A DNA stretch of 17,776 bases from CAZULF01 sp964621215 (GCA_964621215.1 CAZULF010000035.1:1-17776), one strand, 5' to 3'. Shown: positions 7,332-15,365, counted from the stretch's first letter. Numbers and translations are program-made. Notes: generated by a model not told the origin, from the sequence alone.

Positions 7332-8446
7332 AACCTTTACGTTATATTGGGTTAATGTCGGGCACGAGCATGGATGCGGTTGATGCCGCATTGATTGAAA
7401 TCAATGACTCTCAAATTCAAACCCTTGCAACACATGCTAAGCCATTACCACCATCCCTACGTGAAGAAATCTTAGCCTTAACCCAGCCTGGGGATAATGA
7501 AATTGTGCGCATGGGAGTATTAGATAATCAAATTGGCGAGCTATTTGCTGAAACTGTGAATGAGTTGTTACAGCAAAATTCTATTTCACCCTCAGAAATT
7601 TCTGCCATTGGTAGCCACGGCCAAACTATTCGTCATCATCCACAACCACCATTATGTTTTACCTTGCAAATTGGTAATCCCAATATCATCAGTCAACGCA
7701 CAGGTATAACGACTGTGGCTGATTTTAGACGTCGTGATATTGCAGTTGGGGGGCAAGGTGCTCCATTAGTACCTGCTTTTCACGCGCAAGTATTTCGATC
7801 GCCTGAAATTGATCGCATTATTTTGAATCTCGGAGGCATTGCCAACATCACGGTGCTCCCGGCTGATTTGTCACAGCCTGTGATTGGTTATGACACAGGC
7901 CCCGCAAACTGTTTAATGGATAGCTATATTCAACAACATTTTTCTGATAAACATTATGATCACGATGGTGTATGGGCTGCAGCAGGTACTATTAACCCCA
8001 CATTACTTGCAACCATGCTACAAGAACCTTACTTAGCATTAATGCCGCCCAAATCTACTGGACGTGAGTTGTTTCATCTGGGGTGGCTCAACCAGCATCT
8101 CGCGCAAATATCCGCAACCATTAATCCCGTTGATATACAAGCAACGTTATTAGAATACACGGCTAACACTATTGCCGATAGCATAAAAAAACACACAACA
8201 TCATCGTGTGAAATATTATTATGTGGTGGTGGAAGTTATAATCGCTTTTTAGTAGCGCGATTACAGGCGCTATTGAAAAATTTCACACTAAAATCGACGG
8301 CTGATTATGGCATTGATCCGAGTTACGTCGAAGCGGTTGCGTTTGCCTGGATGGCGCATTCCACTCTGCATAATTTACCCTGTAATTTACCTTCCGTCAC
8401 TGGCGCAAAAGAACTTGTTATTTTAGGTGGCGTATATTTAACTTAA
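7328..8446 (+). CDS. anmK: Anhydro-N-acetylmuramic acid kinase
   Basis: A cytosolic kinase of murein recycling: it opens the 1,6-anhydro ring of anhMurNAc and phosphorylates it with ATP to MurNAc-6-phosphate. The 372-residue length fits the family (about 370). Motifs seen in order are GLMSGTSMDAVDAAL at the N-terminus (phosphate binding), GSHGQTIRHHP, GGQGAPLVPAFH, LNLGGIANI and GYDTGPANCLMD with the presumed catalytic aspartate, then CGGGSYN near the C-terminus. Its ATG overlaps the TGA of the M23 peptidase gene (ATGA), indicating translational coupling. Its stop TAA overlaps the stop of convergent xthA within one TTAA. The M23-anmK pairing is common in gammaproteobacteria. Confidence 0.96.
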   Translation: MKPLRYIGLMSGTSMDAVDAALIEINDSQIQTLATHAKPLPPSLREEILALTQPGDNEIVRMGVLDNQIGELFAETVNELLQQNSISPSEISAIGSHGQTIRHHPQPPLCFTLQIGNPNIISQRTGITTVADFRRRDIAVGGQGAPLVPAFHAQVFRSPEIDRIILNLGGIANITVLPADLSQPVIGYDTGPANCLMDSYIQQHFSDKHYDHDGVWAAAGTINPTLLATMLQEPYLALMPPKSTGRELFHLGWLNQHLAQISATINPVDIQATLLEYTANTIADSIKKHTTSSCEILLCGGGSYNRFLVARLQALLKNFTLKSTADYGIDPSYVEAVAFAWMAHSTLHNLPCNLPSVTGAKELVILGGVYLT

Positions 8447-9210
8447 GCATCAAACGTTGCCATCACTGGTGTGTGATCAGAAGGTCGCTCTAATTTACGT
8501 GGTTCTTTATGAATATCACATTGTCGACATAACTTGGCCATCGTCTCACTCGCAAGAATATGATCGATACGCAAACCATGATTGCGACGAAATGCTAGCA
8601 TACGATAATCCCACCAACTATAACTTTTAGGTTGTTGTTCAAATAATCTGAATGTATCTTTTAAACCTATATCTAATAGTGCAAAAAATTGTTCGCGTTC
8701 AGCAGGAGAAACTAATACATGTCCTTCCCATGCCGCAGGATCGTGAACATCTTCATCACGTGGAGCAATATTAAAATCACCTAAAATGACTAGTTTTTCA
8801 TGTTGCTTCAGTTCTTCGACTACAATTTGACGCAATGCTTCTAACCATTGAAGCTTATATTGGTATTTATCGCTGTCAACCGCTGCACCATTGGGAACAT
8901 AGACATTGATAATACGCACGTTATTTACTGTTGCGGCAATGAAACGTTTTTGTGGATCTTCTGCATTTGGAAAAGCCAAAACAACATCAGAAATAGGTTG
9001 TTTCGCCAAAATAGCCACGCCATTGTAAGTAGGCTGGCCACAAAAAACGACTTGATAACCCGCCTGCTCAATTGCCTCCCGCGGAAATTGGGCGTCTATG
9101 GTTTTGGTTTCTTGTAATCCAATCACATCCGGTTGCGCTTGTTCTAACCAAGTTAATAAATGCGGTAATCGAACTTTAAGGGAATTAACATTCCATGTGG
9201 CTATTTTCAT
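8443..9210 (-). CDS. xthA: Exodeoxyribonuclease III
   Basis: A 255-residue enzyme of base-excision repair: an AP endonuclease and 3' exonuclease/phosphatase of the exonuclease-endonuclease-phosphatase fold. It starts MKIATWNVNSLKVRLP with N7, the metal ligand E34 lies in LQETK, GDFNIAPRDEDVHDP provides the Asp/Asn pair, the DNA-contacting region YSWWDYRMLAFRRNHGLRIDH is present, and the catalytic H246 sits in SDHTPV. All expected residues are intact. AGAGAG lies six bases before the ATG. It has its own promoter and converges on anmK, overlapping it by 3-4 bases at the stop codons. Which ExoIII subgroup it belongs to was not determined, so the symbol is the general one. Confidence 0.93.
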   Translation of the reverse strand: MKIATWNVNSLKVRLPHLLTWLEQAQPDVIGLQETKTIDAQFPREAIEQAGYQVVFCGQPTYNGVAILAKQPISDVVLAFPNAEDPQKRFIAATVNNVRIINVYVPNGAAVDSDKYQYKLQWLEALRQIVVEELKQHEKLVILGDFNIAPRDEDVHDPAAWEGHVLVSPAEREQFFALLDIGLKDTFRLFEQQPKSYSWWDYRMLAFRRNHGLRIDHILASETMAKLCRQCDIHKEPRKLERPSDHTPVMATFDA

Positions 9211-9250
9211 GTGAAACTCTCTTGCTAATTTGTGATAACGGAACTTTTTA

Positions 9251-9278
9251 ATTGTATTTTACCCATAAACCGTTACAA
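9251..9278 (-). promoter_or_regulatory. Probable xthA promoter
   Basis: On the minus strand TTGTAA (9273-9278) and TACAAT (9251-9256) are separated by 16 bp, about 41 bp before the ATG. It is a reasonable housekeeping promoter. The intergenic region (9211-9329) is shared with the divergent homospermidine synthase gene, for which no clear promoter could be picked out. Confidence 0.5.
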
Positions 9279-9329
9279 TCACATTAAAATAACGTCAAAA
9301 ACTTTTTTATTACAGGATTTTATGCGCAA

Positions 9330-10781
9330 TTGAAAACTCTTTTTACTGGAAAAATGACTGTCCTTGGCTGTGGCGGGGTCGCTCAGTGCGTTCTACCATT
9401 GATATTAAAACACTTCGATATTCTCCCCTCAAACATCACTGTGGTCGATTTCATCGATAATCGCGAGCGTATATCTCACCTATTGAAACAAGGTATTAAC
9501 TACCTGCAACATAAAATCACACCCGATAACCTCGATGCATCTTTAACAAAATTAGCCTCAACTGGCGATTTGATTATTGATTTGGCATGGAATATTGATT
9601 GTATTGAAATCATTGACTGGTGCCATCAGCATGGAGTTTTATACATTAATACCTCGGTTGAAGAATGGGATCCCTACACTAATAACCATTTAAACACCCC
9701 CACAACACGAACTTTATACCATCGTCATATGCGATTACGCCGACATATTCAGTCTTGGCAAAAATCGAAAGCTGCCACGGCCGTGTTGGATCACGGCGCT
9801 AATCCTGGCTTAGTTTCACATTTTGTCAAACAAGCCTTGCAAGACATTAGTCTGGCTATTCTAGAAAAAGGTGTGGAACCAACGCGTCAACACGCGCTTG
9901 AAAAAGCGTTAGGCGATGCCGCATTCCCACAAATGGCCTGTTTAACTGGCACCAAAGTTATTCACATCAGTGAGCGCGATTCACAAATTATTAATCGTCC
10001 CAAAGAAGTAGGTGAATTTGTAAACACATGGTCGATTGAGGGGTTATATGAAGAAAGCATCGCTCCTGCTGAGTTGGGCTGGGGTACCCATGAAAAAACC
10101 TTGCCTAGCAACGCCCATTTACACGAAGTTGGGCCAGGTCATCAAATTTGTCTTGAACAAATGGGCATGCATACCAAAATTCGTTCATGGGTTCCCAGCG
10201 GCGAAATTATTGGAATGCTAATTCGACACGGTGAAGCCTTCACTATTTCTGAGCATTTGAGTCTAAATGAACCTAATGGCTTTTCCTATCGTCCTACCGT
10301 TCATTATGCTTACTGCCCATCCGATGCCACCTTGGCGTCATTACACGAGTTAACAATGCAAAACTATGCCCACCCAACACGACAACGTGTAGTGAGCGAT
10401 GAAATTATCTCTGGTGTGGATGAGTTAGGTGTCTTATTGATGGGGCACGATTTTAATAGTTGGTGGACTGGCAGTTCTTTAGACATCGACACTGCAAGGA
10501 CTTTAGTTCCTGGTCAAAATGCTACCACATTGCAAGTGGCGGCTTCCGTCATTAGTGCTATCGAATGGATGTTACGCAACCCTGATGCGGGTGTTAAAGT
10601 TCCGGATGAATTGCCCTATCAAGAAATTTTATCTACTGCGCGCCCTTATTTGGGTGACGTACTTTCTATCCCAAATGAATGGACGCCGTTACAAAGCCCA
10701 TGGCACGCTATGGCAAACCCTTATGGAATAAAATTAGATAAGTCTGATCCCTGGCAATTTCATAACTTTTTGGCTAGTTAG
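9330..10781 (+). CDS. hss: Homospermidine synthase
   Basis: A cytosolic NAD-dependent enzyme that makes the polyamine homospermidine from putrescine (two putrescines, or putrescine plus spermidine), in the saccharopine dehydrogenase-like superfamily. The 483 residues fit the family. A Rossmann motif VLGCGGVAQ lies at the N-terminus, followed by VVDFIDNRER. The segment IDLAWNIDCIEIIDWCHQ-HGVLYINTSVEEWDPY and later DHGANPGLVSHFVK are family hallmarks, as I recall them. The start is unusual: TTG at 9330 gives MKTLFTGKMTVLGCGG, but the best ribosome-binding site (AGGA at 9314-9317) serves an ATG at 9322 in another frame that stops after three codons at a TGA overlapping the TTG. An alternative in-frame ATG is at 9354. 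Function confident, start unsure. Confidence 0.9.
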   Translation: MKTLFTGKMTVLGCGGVAQCVLPLILKHFDILPSNITVVDFIDNRERISHLLKQGINYLQHKITPDNLDASLTKLASTGDLIIDLAWNIDCIEIIDWCHQHGVLYINTSVEEWDPYTNNHLNTPTTRTLYHRHMRLRRHIQSWQKSKAATAVLDHGANPGLVSHFVKQALQDISLAILEKGVEPTRQHALEKALGDAAFPQMACLTGTKVIHISERDSQIINRPKEVGEFVNTWSIEGLYEESIAPAELGWGTHEKTLPSNAHLHEVGPGHQICLEQMGMHTKIRSWVPSGEIIGMLIRHGEAFTISEHLSLNEPNGFSYRPTVHYAYCPSDATLASLHELTMQNYAHPTRQRVVSDEIISGVDELGVLLMGHDFNSWWTGSSLDIDTARTLVPGQNATTLQVAASVISAIEWMLRNPDAGVKVPDELPYQEILSTARPYLGDVLSIPNEWTPLQSPWHAMANPYGIKLDKSDPWQFHNFLAS

Positions 10782-10805
10782 TGTGCAGGAAATAGCCTCT
10801 TTCAC

Positions 10806-10881
10806 GTCGTCCCGCGGCTTGTCCGCGGGATCCATGCCTTCTCGATACGTTCTGGATCCCGCGGACAAGCCACGGGACGAC
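10806..10881. repeat. Dispersed palindromic repeat (module B), full copy
   Basis: Two 29-bp arms, 10806-10834 (GTCGTCCCGCGGCTTGTCCG then CGGGATCCA) and 10853-10881, are inverted copies with one mismatch, separated by 18 bp. Each arm also contains CCGCGG twice. A half copy, the right arm, recurs at 16229-16257. It follows the homospermidine synthase stop by 24 bp and precedes the minD promoter. It could act as a transcription barrier, but there is no T-run, so it is called a repeat rather than a terminator. Confidence 0.85.
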
Positions 10882-10898
10882 ACGATAAGATAATATTC

Positions 10899-10928
10899 TT
10901 TACATGTGTATTCAAAAAACTGTAGAAT
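10899..10928 (+). promoter_or_regulatory. minDE promoter
   Basis: TTTACA (10899-10904) and TAGAAT (10923-10928) are separated by 18 bp, with transcription likely starting near 10935. The leader of about 27 nt contains AAGGA (10948-10952) nine bases before the GTG start. It means minD and minE have their own promoter and do not depend on an upstream minC. Confidence 0.7.
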
Positions 10929-10961
10929 CAATTGAGATAGTATACATAAGGAATATAAACC

Positions 10962-11789
10962 GTGGCAGAAGTGATTGTTGTTACCTCAGGAAAAGGCGGC
11001 GTGGGTAAAACTACGAGTAGCGCAGCCTTTGCAACTGGCTTGGCAATGCGTGGTCATAAAACCGTAGTGATTGATTTCGACGTCGGATTGCGCAATCTTG
11101 ATTTGATTATGGGTTGTGAACGTCGTGTGGTTTATGACTTCATTAACGTTATTAAAGATGAAGCCAAATTGCATCAAGCACTGATTAAAGATAAACGCCT
11201 CGACAATCTTTTTATTCTGCCTGCATCACAAACACGCGATAAAGACGCGCTCGACAAAGATGCCGTTGGCGCAATCTTAGCTAAATTGAAAGAAGAATTT
11301 GACTACATCGTTTGCGATTCTCCCGCAGGTATTGAAACAGGTGCCATCATGGCCTTGTATTATGCTGATAGTGCCATTGTGGTCACCAATCCTGAAGTAT
11401 CTTCCGTACGCGATTCTGATCGCATCCTAGGCATTCTGGCCAGCAAATCCAAACGTGCTGAAGAAAATCTCGCTCCTGTGAAAGAACATTTATTATTGAC
11501 ACGCTATTCGCCAGCTCGAGTTGAGCGTGGTGATATGTTGAGTATCGATGATGTATTGGAAATTTTATCCGTGCCATTACTGGGTGTGATTCCTGAATCA
11601 CAGGCTGTATTGCGCGCATCCAATAGCGGTACACCCGTGATATTCGATGATAATAGTGATGCCGGTTTAGCCTACGATGATGCCGTCGCTCGTTTCCTCG
11701 GCGAAAATCGTCCTCATCGTTTTACTACCGCCAAAAAACAAGGATTGCTACAGCGGTTATTTAAGAGCAAGGAAGGAGTACCAGCATGA
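10962..11789 (+). CDS. minD: Septum site-determining ATPase MinD
   Basis: MinD is the membrane-binding ATPase that oscillates between poles and, with MinC, blocks division away from midcell. The 275-residue protein has the deviant Walker A motif SGKGGVGKTT with K11 and K16, IDFDVGLRNLDLIMG (switch I), CDSPAGIETGA (Walker B-like), and a C-terminal amphipathic tail (GLLQRLFKSKEGV) that would be the membrane-targeting helix. It starts with GTG, supported by AAGGA nine bases upstream. Its end overlaps minE (ATGA). Unusually, minC is not upstream: the preceding gene is homospermidine synthase, followed by a palindromic repeat. Confidence 0.97.
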   Translation: MAEVIVVTSGKGGVGKTTSSAAFATGLAMRGHKTVVIDFDVGLRNLDLIMGCERRVVYDFINVIKDEAKLHQALIKDKRLDNLFILPASQTRDKDALDKDAVGAILAKLKEEFDYIVCDSPAGIETGAIMALYYADSAIVVTNPEVSSVRDSDRILGILASKSKRAEENLAPVKEHLLLTRYSPARVERGDMLSIDDVLEILSVPLLGVIPESQAVLRASNSGTPVIFDDNSDAGLAYDDAVARFLGENRPHRFTTAKKQGLLQRLFKSKEGVPA

Positions 11790-12085
11790 AACGCATTTTA
11801 AATTATTTTAAAAATGGTCAGAAACCCTCTTCTGCTAGTCTAGCTAAAGAACGGCTGCAAATTATTATTTCGCATGAACGTGGAAAGAAAAATAATCGCA
11901 CAGACTTTCTCACCTTGTTACAACAAGAGCTAGTTGCCGTCATTGCTAAATATTTGAAGGTCAATCCTGAACAAGTGAAAGAACAGGTACGAATTGATTT
12001 AGCCCACGAAGGCAAACAATCTGTTTTGGAACTGAATATCACAATTCCTGATCAAGACGCATTAAACTCAAACACAGATGCGTAG
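11786..12085 (+). CDS. minE: Cell division topological specificity factor MinE
   Basis: MinE stimulates the ATPase of MinD and drives it off the membrane, setting midcell placement. The 99-residue protein has the short N-terminal membrane-contacting segment (MKRILNYF), the MinD-contact helix AKERLQIIISHER at about residues 20-32, and the C-terminal dimerisation domain (LLQQELVAVIAKYLKV, then VLELNITIP). It is slightly longer than the common 84-90 residues, with an Asn/Asp-rich tail. Its ATG overlaps the minD TGA. A hairpin terminator follows 30 bp after the stop. Confidence 0.95.
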   Translation: MKRILNYFKNGQKPSSASLAKERLQIIISHERGKKNNRTDFLTLLQQELVAVIAKYLKVNPEQVKEQVRIDLAHEGKQSVLELNITIPDQDALNSNTDA

Positions 12086-12115
12086 TTTAATCACAGAACG
12101 ACAATTTATAAATTA

Positions 12116-12138
12116 CCCCTAAAGCGTTGCTTTAGGGG
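12116..12138 (+). terminator. Terminator hairpin after minE
   Basis: CCCCTAAAGC and GCTTTAGGGG form a perfect 10-bp stem with a GTT loop, followed by CTGTTTGTAATT. The T-run is weak. It lies between the convergent minE and the 187-residue gene and could work in both directions, since the other side is AT-rich. Confidence 0.7.
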
Positions 12139-12146
12139 CTGTTTGT

Positions 12147-12173
12147 AATTCGCTTGCGCTGCATCCATCGTAG
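12147..12173. repeat. Possible degenerate module A repeat arm
   Basis: TTCGCTTGCGCTGCATCCA (about 12149-12167) resembles the right arm of module A (GATTCCGCTGCGCTGCATCC at 16384-16403), with a small indel and changed ends. It sits just after the minE terminator. It may be a decayed copy; the match is short. Confidence 0.4.
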
Positions 12174-12207
12174 TCTATTATCAGCGAAACTATTCGTTAT
12201 GAAGATA

Positions 12208-12771
12208 TTAGAAACGATGAAATTTACTTTCGGGGCCATTTAATTCTTCCCGTGCTAGCTCATTATCGATTTTCGACAGTAGATAGTCGACAAAACGATG
12301 ACTGTTGAAAATGTTGGGTAACTTTTCTTGAGCCTCGTGTAATAAATCAAATCGGCCTGCATTTAGTTCATCAACAAGGCTTGGTAATTCCAACTCGAAA
12401 TCAAGTTTTCGATTTTTTATTTTTAGCAGTGCTGAAAAATCAATTTTATAAGCGCCATAAAAATTAAACTCCATCGTATCAGTCATGTTTTTACCTATTT
12501 CGTGAAGGGTCTCCACTAGCTCTTGATCATTTAACTTTCCTAGCGCCTGATAAATTTCATTTTTCTTATCAGTAGCTTCAACTTGATTTTCATCATGCAA
12601 AGCATCGATAAATCTGAAAAAATTCAATGTCAAAATTTGGTGCATTTTTTCAATATCATATGCAATCAATGAAGTGTCTTTTACCGTTGAAAAATAGATA
12701 GCGTCAGAAGTTTCATTTTTCATATCCTCGTCTGACAGAGCTGCGGGTTTAAACGGTAAATAAAATTGCAT
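12208..12771 (-). CDS. Hypothetical protein of 187 residues, unrecognised
   Basis: I do not recognise this protein. It is soluble, acidic and probably mostly helical, with no signal peptide or membrane segment. It contains stretches rich in Leu, Asp, Glu and Lys (KLNDQELVETLHEIGKNM; ELPSLVDELNAGRFDLLHEA) and ends ELNGPESKFHRF. The frame is uninterrupted and the codon use resembles its neighbours, which supports a real gene. The ribosome-binding site is weak (GGTAG ten bases before the ATG). It stands alone between minE (convergent) and fadE (same strand, 110 bp away). Single-copy proteins like this in Legionellales can be secreted effectors, but nothing in the sequence shows that. A later start at the Met in EDMKNE is possible. 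Confidence 0.7.
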   Translation of the reverse strand: MQFYLPFKPAALSDEDMKNETSDAIYFSTVKDTSLIAYDIEKMHQILTLNFFRFIDALHDENQVEATDKKNEIYQALGKLNDQELVETLHEIGKNMTDTMEFNFYGAYKIDFSALLKIKNRKLDFELELPSLVDELNAGRFDLLHEAQEKLPNIFNSHRFVDYLLSKIDNELAREELNGPESKFHRF

Positions 12772-12841
12772 TAATGTACGTCTACCATATAAACCATCAT
12801 CAAAGATACTTTCTAATGAAGAGGATGAAGTTATGTGATAG

Positions 12842-12861
12842 ATGCCAGTCTACGCTGGCAT
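12842..12861. repeat. Short hairpin, possible dispersed repeat, downstream of fadE
   Basis: ATGCCAG-TCTACG-CTGGCAT forms a perfect 7-bp stem with a six-base loop in the gap between fadE and the 187-residue gene. No T-run follows on either strand. The wording (TGCCAG...CTGGCATGAC) is like repeats I recall as widespread in proteobacterial intergenic regions; no second copy is in this window. Confidence 0.5.
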
Positions 12862-12880
12862 GACAATGGAGGAATATCGT

Positions 12881-15355
12881 TTACTTCATCAACGCTTTGA
12901 TCATATGTCCTTCGGTATCAGTCAAGGTCATGGTACGGGCAAGTTCGTCGCTGGCGAAGTCGTCGACGGCGATGATTACATTGACAGCTTGTTCAAATGC
13001 AATTAATTCTTGCACATCATCGGCAGTAATTAATCCTAATGCTTCTGCTTCTATCGCTTGCTCGTGTAACGATCCATAATAAATCTGTTTATCTTGGCGA
13101 GCGTGTCTTAGAATTAGCAATAACGGTTGTAGTATTTGTGATTGCTCTAATACGGTTTGCATACGGCCAACAGCATGAGTACCATCATCCGTTAGATAAG
13201 CGCCTGCAATTAAGCGATCACGTGTGGCTGAGGGTGTCTGCAATATATGCGACAATTGTTGCAGTAATTTATCACTTGGTGGTGCGAACCGCCGTCCTAG
13301 GGGAAACACAAAAACTCGCAGCAACCCACTTAACCATCGGTTAGGGTAATTGTGTAGTAAGTCATGTAACTGTTGTTGAATTTGATATAACAAATATTCA
13401 CAGCTCCATTGTACTAAGGGTAAATCTGCCTCGACATGACCTTCGTCTTCAAATCGTTTTAATACTGCGGATCCCAAATATAAATAGCTCAAGATATCAC
13501 CTAAACGAGCAGATAACATTTCTCGCCGTTTTAATGCAGCACCGATCATCAACATCGACATATCCGCCACCAATGCAAACGCAGCACTAAAACGCGAAAA
13601 CTGTTGAAAGTAACGGTGTGTTAATGTTGCTGGTGCTGCCAACAAACGTCCACCCGTCACTCCATGAATAAACGCTCGGGCAAAATTACTGAACGTAAAA
13701 CCTATATGACCAAATATAACTTGTTCGAATTGAACTAATGCTTGTTTTCTATCTTCTAAATTTGCAGCCTGCATTTCGCGCAATGCATAAGGATGACAAC
13801 GTATTGCACCTTGACCAAAGATAATCATATTGCGCGTCAAAATGTTCGCGCCTTCCACGGTAATACTAATAGGTATACTTTGATAACCACGACCGATGAC
13901 ATTGTTAGGGCCTAAACAAATACCTTTACCCCCTTGCACATCCATAGCATCATTACCGATTTTGCGCCCCATTTCAGTGCAATGATATTTGATAATTGCC
14001 GATAACACTGCGGGTTTTTGACCTGTATCAATAATGCTGGTAGTTAAGGTTTCTGCTGCATCGGCCATATAAGTAAAACCGGCAATGCGCCCTAACGCTT
14101 CTTGCACGCCTTCAAATGAGCCAATGGGTCGTTTAAATTGACGACGCAAACGTGCATAGGCGCCGGTTGATGCGGCAACGGCTTTTGCACTGCCGATAGC
14201 CGAAGAAGGCAATGAAATGGCACGACCCGCTGCTAGACATTCCATCAGCATACGCCAACCGTGCCCTGCCATGGTCACACCCCCAATAATATAATCCAAG
14301 GGTATAAAAACATCTTTGCCCTGTGTCGGGCCATTTTGAAATGGCGTATTCACGGGAAAATGTCGTCGACCTATTTTCACACCACTGGTTGTCACAGGAA
14401 TTAATGCGCAAGTAATGCCTCGATCTTTTTTATCACCAATTAAATGATCCGGATCATATAAACGAAAAGCCAACCCTAAAATAGTGGCAACAGGAGCTAA
14501 GGTAATATAACGCTTATTCCAAGTAACGCTAATGCCTAGCGTTTCTTTTCCTTGCCATTGTTGCTTGCATACAATGCCATGATCTGTCAGCGATGCTGCA
14601 TCCGATCCCGCTGTAGGACTTGTTAACGCAAAACAAGGAACTTCTTCTCCGCGCGCTAAACGTGGCAGATAATAATTTTTTTGTTCGTCGGTGCCATAAT
14701 GCATCAATAACTCTGCCGGCCCCAATGAATTAGGTACTGAAACGGTGGAGCTTGCTGTGATACTTACACTCGCTAATTTCACTATCACACGCGAATGGGC
14801 ATAAGCAGAAAATTGTTTACCGCCATATTCTTTAGGAATAATCAAACCAAAGAAACCCTGCTCTTTCATAAATTGCCACACTTCAGGTGGTAAATCAGCA
14901 CGATTATGCGTGATATCCCAATCATCAATCATGCTACAGAGTTGTTCCGTTGGGCCATCCAGAAAGGCTTGTTCTTCTTCTGTGAGTGCTGGTGCAGGAT
15001 ATGCTAGTAATTTATCCCAATGCGGTGTACCAGAAAATAATTCCGCATCCCAATCTACTGTGCCCGCTTCAATGGCGGCTTTTTCTGTGGTTGACATTTT
15101 GGGTTGCACACGTAAGTAAAAAGCTAGCAAGGGTTTGGTAAATAAATATAATCGTAATACTGAACTATTGAAGACGATTGCGACGATAGCAAAAATACTC
15201 CACGCAGTGAGGAGTAACCACATGGGTAAGCTGAGCAGGCTAGTCACTAAAATTCCGATTACACCCAGCCCGATAGTGGTTACGGGGATCGATGCACGTT
15301 TGCAAGCTAATACAAAAATGAAGGCAACACTTAAGATTAATACAAACCAAAACAT
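12881..15355 (-). CDS. fadE: Membrane-anchored acyl-CoA dehydrogenase FadE
   Basis: This FAD enzyme catalyses the first step of fatty-acid beta-oxidation, acyl-CoA to trans-2-enoyl-CoA. The 824-residue length matches the long FadE type (E. coli about 814). Two or three hydrophobic segments fill residues 1-65, followed by the acyl-CoA dehydrogenase core (FGLIIPKEYGGKQFSAYAHS; FALTSPTAGSDAASL; RRQFKRPIGSFEGVQEALGRIAG; VQGGKGICLG) and the block ITVEGANILTRNMIIFGQGA containing the expected catalytic Glu. The last ~250 residues match the DUF1974-like C-terminal domain of this type. GGGGAA lies five bases before the ATG. It follows the alpha/beta hydrolase gene by 10 bp, so the two form an operon that may handle lipid breakdown. 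No frameshift is seen. Confidence 0.96.
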   Translation of the reverse strand: MFWFVLILSVAFIFVLACKRASIPVTTIGLGVIGILVTSLLSLPMWLLLTAWSIFAIVAIVFNSSVLRLYLFTKPLLAFYLRVQPKMSTTEKAAIEAGTVDWDAELFSGTPHWDKLLAYPAPALTEEEQAFLDGPTEQLCSMIDDWDITHNRADLPPEVWQFMKEQGFFGLIIPKEYGGKQFSAYAHSRVIVKLASVSITASSTVSVPNSLGPAELLMHYGTDEQKNYYLPRLARGEEVPCFALTSPTAGSDAASLTDHGIVCKQQWQGKETLGISVTWNKRYITLAPVATILGLAFRLYDPDHLIGDKKDRGITCALIPVTTSGVKIGRRHFPVNTPFQNGPTQGKDVFIPLDYIIGGVTMAGHGWRMLMECLAAGRAISLPSSAIGSAKAVAASTGAYARLRRQFKRPIGSFEGVQEALGRIAGFTYMADAAETLTTSIIDTGQKPAVLSAIIKYHCTEMGRKIGNDAMDVQGGKGICLGPNNVIGRGYQSIPISITVEGANILTRNMIIFGQGAIRCHPYALREMQAANLEDRKQALVQFEQVIFGHIGFTFSNFARAFIHGVTGGRLLAAPATLTHRYFQQFSRFSAAFALVADMSMLMIGAALKRREMLSARLGDILSYLYLGSAVLKRFEDEGHVEADLPLVQWSCEYLLYQIQQQLHDLLHNYPNRWLSGLLRVFVFPLGRRFAPPSDKLLQQLSHILQTPSATRDRLIAGAYLTDDGTHAVGRMQTVLEQSQILQPLLLILRHARQDKQIYYGSLHEQAIEAEALGLITADDVQELIAFEQAVNVIIAVDDFASDELARTMTLTDTEGHMIKALMK

Positions 15356-15365
15356 AATAGTTCCC

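Noticed and set aside
10806..10881. Module B palindrome as a Rho-independent terminator for the homospermidine synthase gene
   Set aside because: The stem is strong but no T-run follows, and the same sequence occurs elsewhere as a half copy, so a dispersed repeat explains it better. A blocking effect on transcription is still possible.
10734..10931. Minus-strand frame of 65 residues covering the palindrome before minD
   Set aside because: It is mostly translation of the module B repeat and the end of the homospermidine synthase gene in antisense.
14133..14411. Minus-strand 92-residue frame within fadE
   Set aside because: It lies in another frame inside an intact, well-conserved fadE and has no support of its own.
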